This document shows positions 62,878 through 64,000 of a DNA stretch of 64,000 bases, piece by piece; within the stretch, counting starts at the first letter, position 1; every line of letters begins with the position of its first letter. The stretch is from Saccharina japonica (lineage: Eukaryota > Sar > Phaeophyceae > Laminariales > Laminariaceae), in NCBI GenBank assembly GCA_008828725.1, contig MEHQ01000169.1:1104059-1168058 (forward strand), read 5' to 3'. Both the position numbers and the translations under genes were made by a program. The notes beneath the pieces are model-generated. The model searched no databases. It worked only from the letters and a program-made list of their open reading frames with translations, and was not told the origin of the DNA.

Positions 62878-63527
62878 CTGGGTTTCCACGTTACGGGGGC
62901 GGTAGGTAGATAGTGCAAACAGTCGATTGGTTTTACATTTCGAGGGAGAATGAAAGGCACAGCAACAAGCAACGAAGCCTTGTGTTGCTACTCGAATCAC
63001 GACGTTTTACGTAGAACTGCTACTCCGTACCAGGTATCAATTTAGTTTCTACCAAGTGTGTATCATGTTCGTTTGGATCGTGTCAGCAACGACGGTTACA
63101 AACGTTGTAGAGGGTTGCGTATATATTCGCAGGCGTTATTATGGAATTTTTGCCTCGTGCGGGACGAGAGTTCGAGCACTCCGCTCTCTCTCCGCTCTCT
63201 CTCTCTCGCTCTGTCCTCTAATGCAACGACCTTAAAACATCTCATCAGACTGCTGGGCAGTCAGGGCATCCAGATTTGCAATCTAGGAACATATCATACG
63301 CACGCACATGAGCTTATTAGTGTGGACAGCGCCGGTGCAAGACGGAGCGAAGCGTCCATCGGCAACAAGACCTATATATTAGCCCCTACCACTACAAATA
63401 GCAGCAGCACGGTTGCAGGTTAGACACCAGGTATTTACTACATGTGTTGGCGCTAAAAATATCAACCAGCAAGTAAGTCCATACTATCTACAGTACGTGT
63501 AGACCAGACCCGCCTAGATTGTTGACC

Positions 63528-63640
63528 TCAAAATGATGGCTCATTCGCGTACAGTACTTGCCCCTCGACAGCAAAAGGCACTAAGGCGTCTGCAGGTGGA
63601 TTTAGGGCAACGGACACTACGACGGCGTGTTTACTACAGG
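63528..63640 (-). CDS. Weak minus-strand terminal exon candidate
   Basis: Open minus-strand peptide VALNPPADALVPFAVEGQVL ending YANEPSF and a stop. Non-repetitive and plausible, but with no clear acceptor or family. May be an exon of the minus-strand gene at 61.7-62.9 kb or chance. Confidence 0.2.
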
Positions 63641-63689
63641 TACATACTCTGGGGATACCCCGGGTACCGTATACTGCTGTAATCAAGAC

Positions 63690-63956
63690 ACCACGCTCCC
63701 TGGGGTGATTTTCTGAGCCGATTTTCATCGAACCAAGGGGGACGCACAGCACACTCAACGATAATGGTAGCGTAGGAAATATCTCGGGAACGGTCTCGAG
63801 ATATTTCCATAGACGCGTCGCATGGTGGAAATATCTCGGGAACCGTTCCCGAGATATTTCCATAGACGCATCGCTCGGCGGTTACAGTCTACCCGTTCTT
63901 GAGAAAACCAGCTGCGAATTTCGTCCTATTAATAGTAGGGGGTGCTATGTTACCTC
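63690..63956. mobile_element. Family C foldback element with two perfect palindromes
   Basis: Left end CACCACGCTCCCTGGGGTGATTTTCTGAGCCGATTTTC; right end CTTGAGAAAACCAGCTGCGAATTTCGTCCTATTAATAGTAGGGGGTGCTAT. The centre 63772-63861 carries two GGAAATATCTCGGGAAC palindromes. Confidence 0.65.
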
Positions 63957-64000
63957 GCGTGTTACACATATATATGGTACCCGAGTAGTCTATAGCCGTA

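Overview
The window looks like nuclear DNA of an intron-rich, repeat-rich eukaryote, most likely a stramenopile alga of the brown-algal type. This is inferred from one gene spread over about 50 kb in more than 30 mostly tiny exons (51 to 200 nt), GT-AG introns of 0.5 to 5 kb packed with MITE- and SINE-like repeats and minisatellites, TTAGGG-like interstitial tracts, and the absence of any prokaryotic gene organisation. Most long open frames are repeat translations or intron noise. The real coding signal lies in short, phase-compatible exons.

Layout. 1-7.3 kb: mostly non-coding, with a duplicated ~170 bp segment carrying GGGTTAGGGTTAG, a ~290 bp foldback element, and weak minus-strand exon candidates. 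The best of these (7282-7470, minus) could be the first exon of a gene diverging from the main one. About 7.8-59.1 kb: one plus-strand gene that I assembled exon by exon. Every junction from exon 1 to exon 15 and from exon 16 to exon 33 is phase-compatible; one small exon seems to be missing between exons 15 and 16. The product is about 1,760 residues: an N-terminal coiled coil (exons 2-8), a long low-complexity basic/Gly-rich segment (exon 9), more coiled coil (exons 10-12), then three successive copies of a CCDC17-type C-terminal module (exons 12-14, 19-24 and 27-33). From memory the closest match is animal CCDC17, a coiled-coil protein; no search could be run. About 61.7-62.9 kb: two phase-matched minus-strand exons of an unidentified gene convergent with the main gene.

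Repeats. I can define several families by internal comparison: (A) ~105 bp MITEs with ends like ACGGGGGACCATAGTAAATAGGACC (9 copies); (B) ~85 bp TTAAGAACTGGCCCCACA elements (at least 6 loci); (C) foldback elements with GAGAAAACCAGCTG / AGGGGGTGCTAT ends and variable centres (3 copies); (D) a tRNA-headed SINE with A and B boxes (8 copies, including an inverted full-length pair); (E) a GATCATACAGATC-rich element (7 copies); (F) a poly-G/C-ended element (4 copies plus 2 divergent relatives). There are also a ~1.5 kb almost pure (TTG)n array in an intron and many minisatellites.

Most notable observations: the tripled CCDC17 module; tandem arrays in which an exon end plus its splice donor has been copied into the downstream intron (exons 30 and 32), with a duplicated pseudo-exon copy of exon 31; and an exact 10-bp palindrome, CTATTAATAG, found ten times and visible as a discrete insertion when copies of family C are compared.
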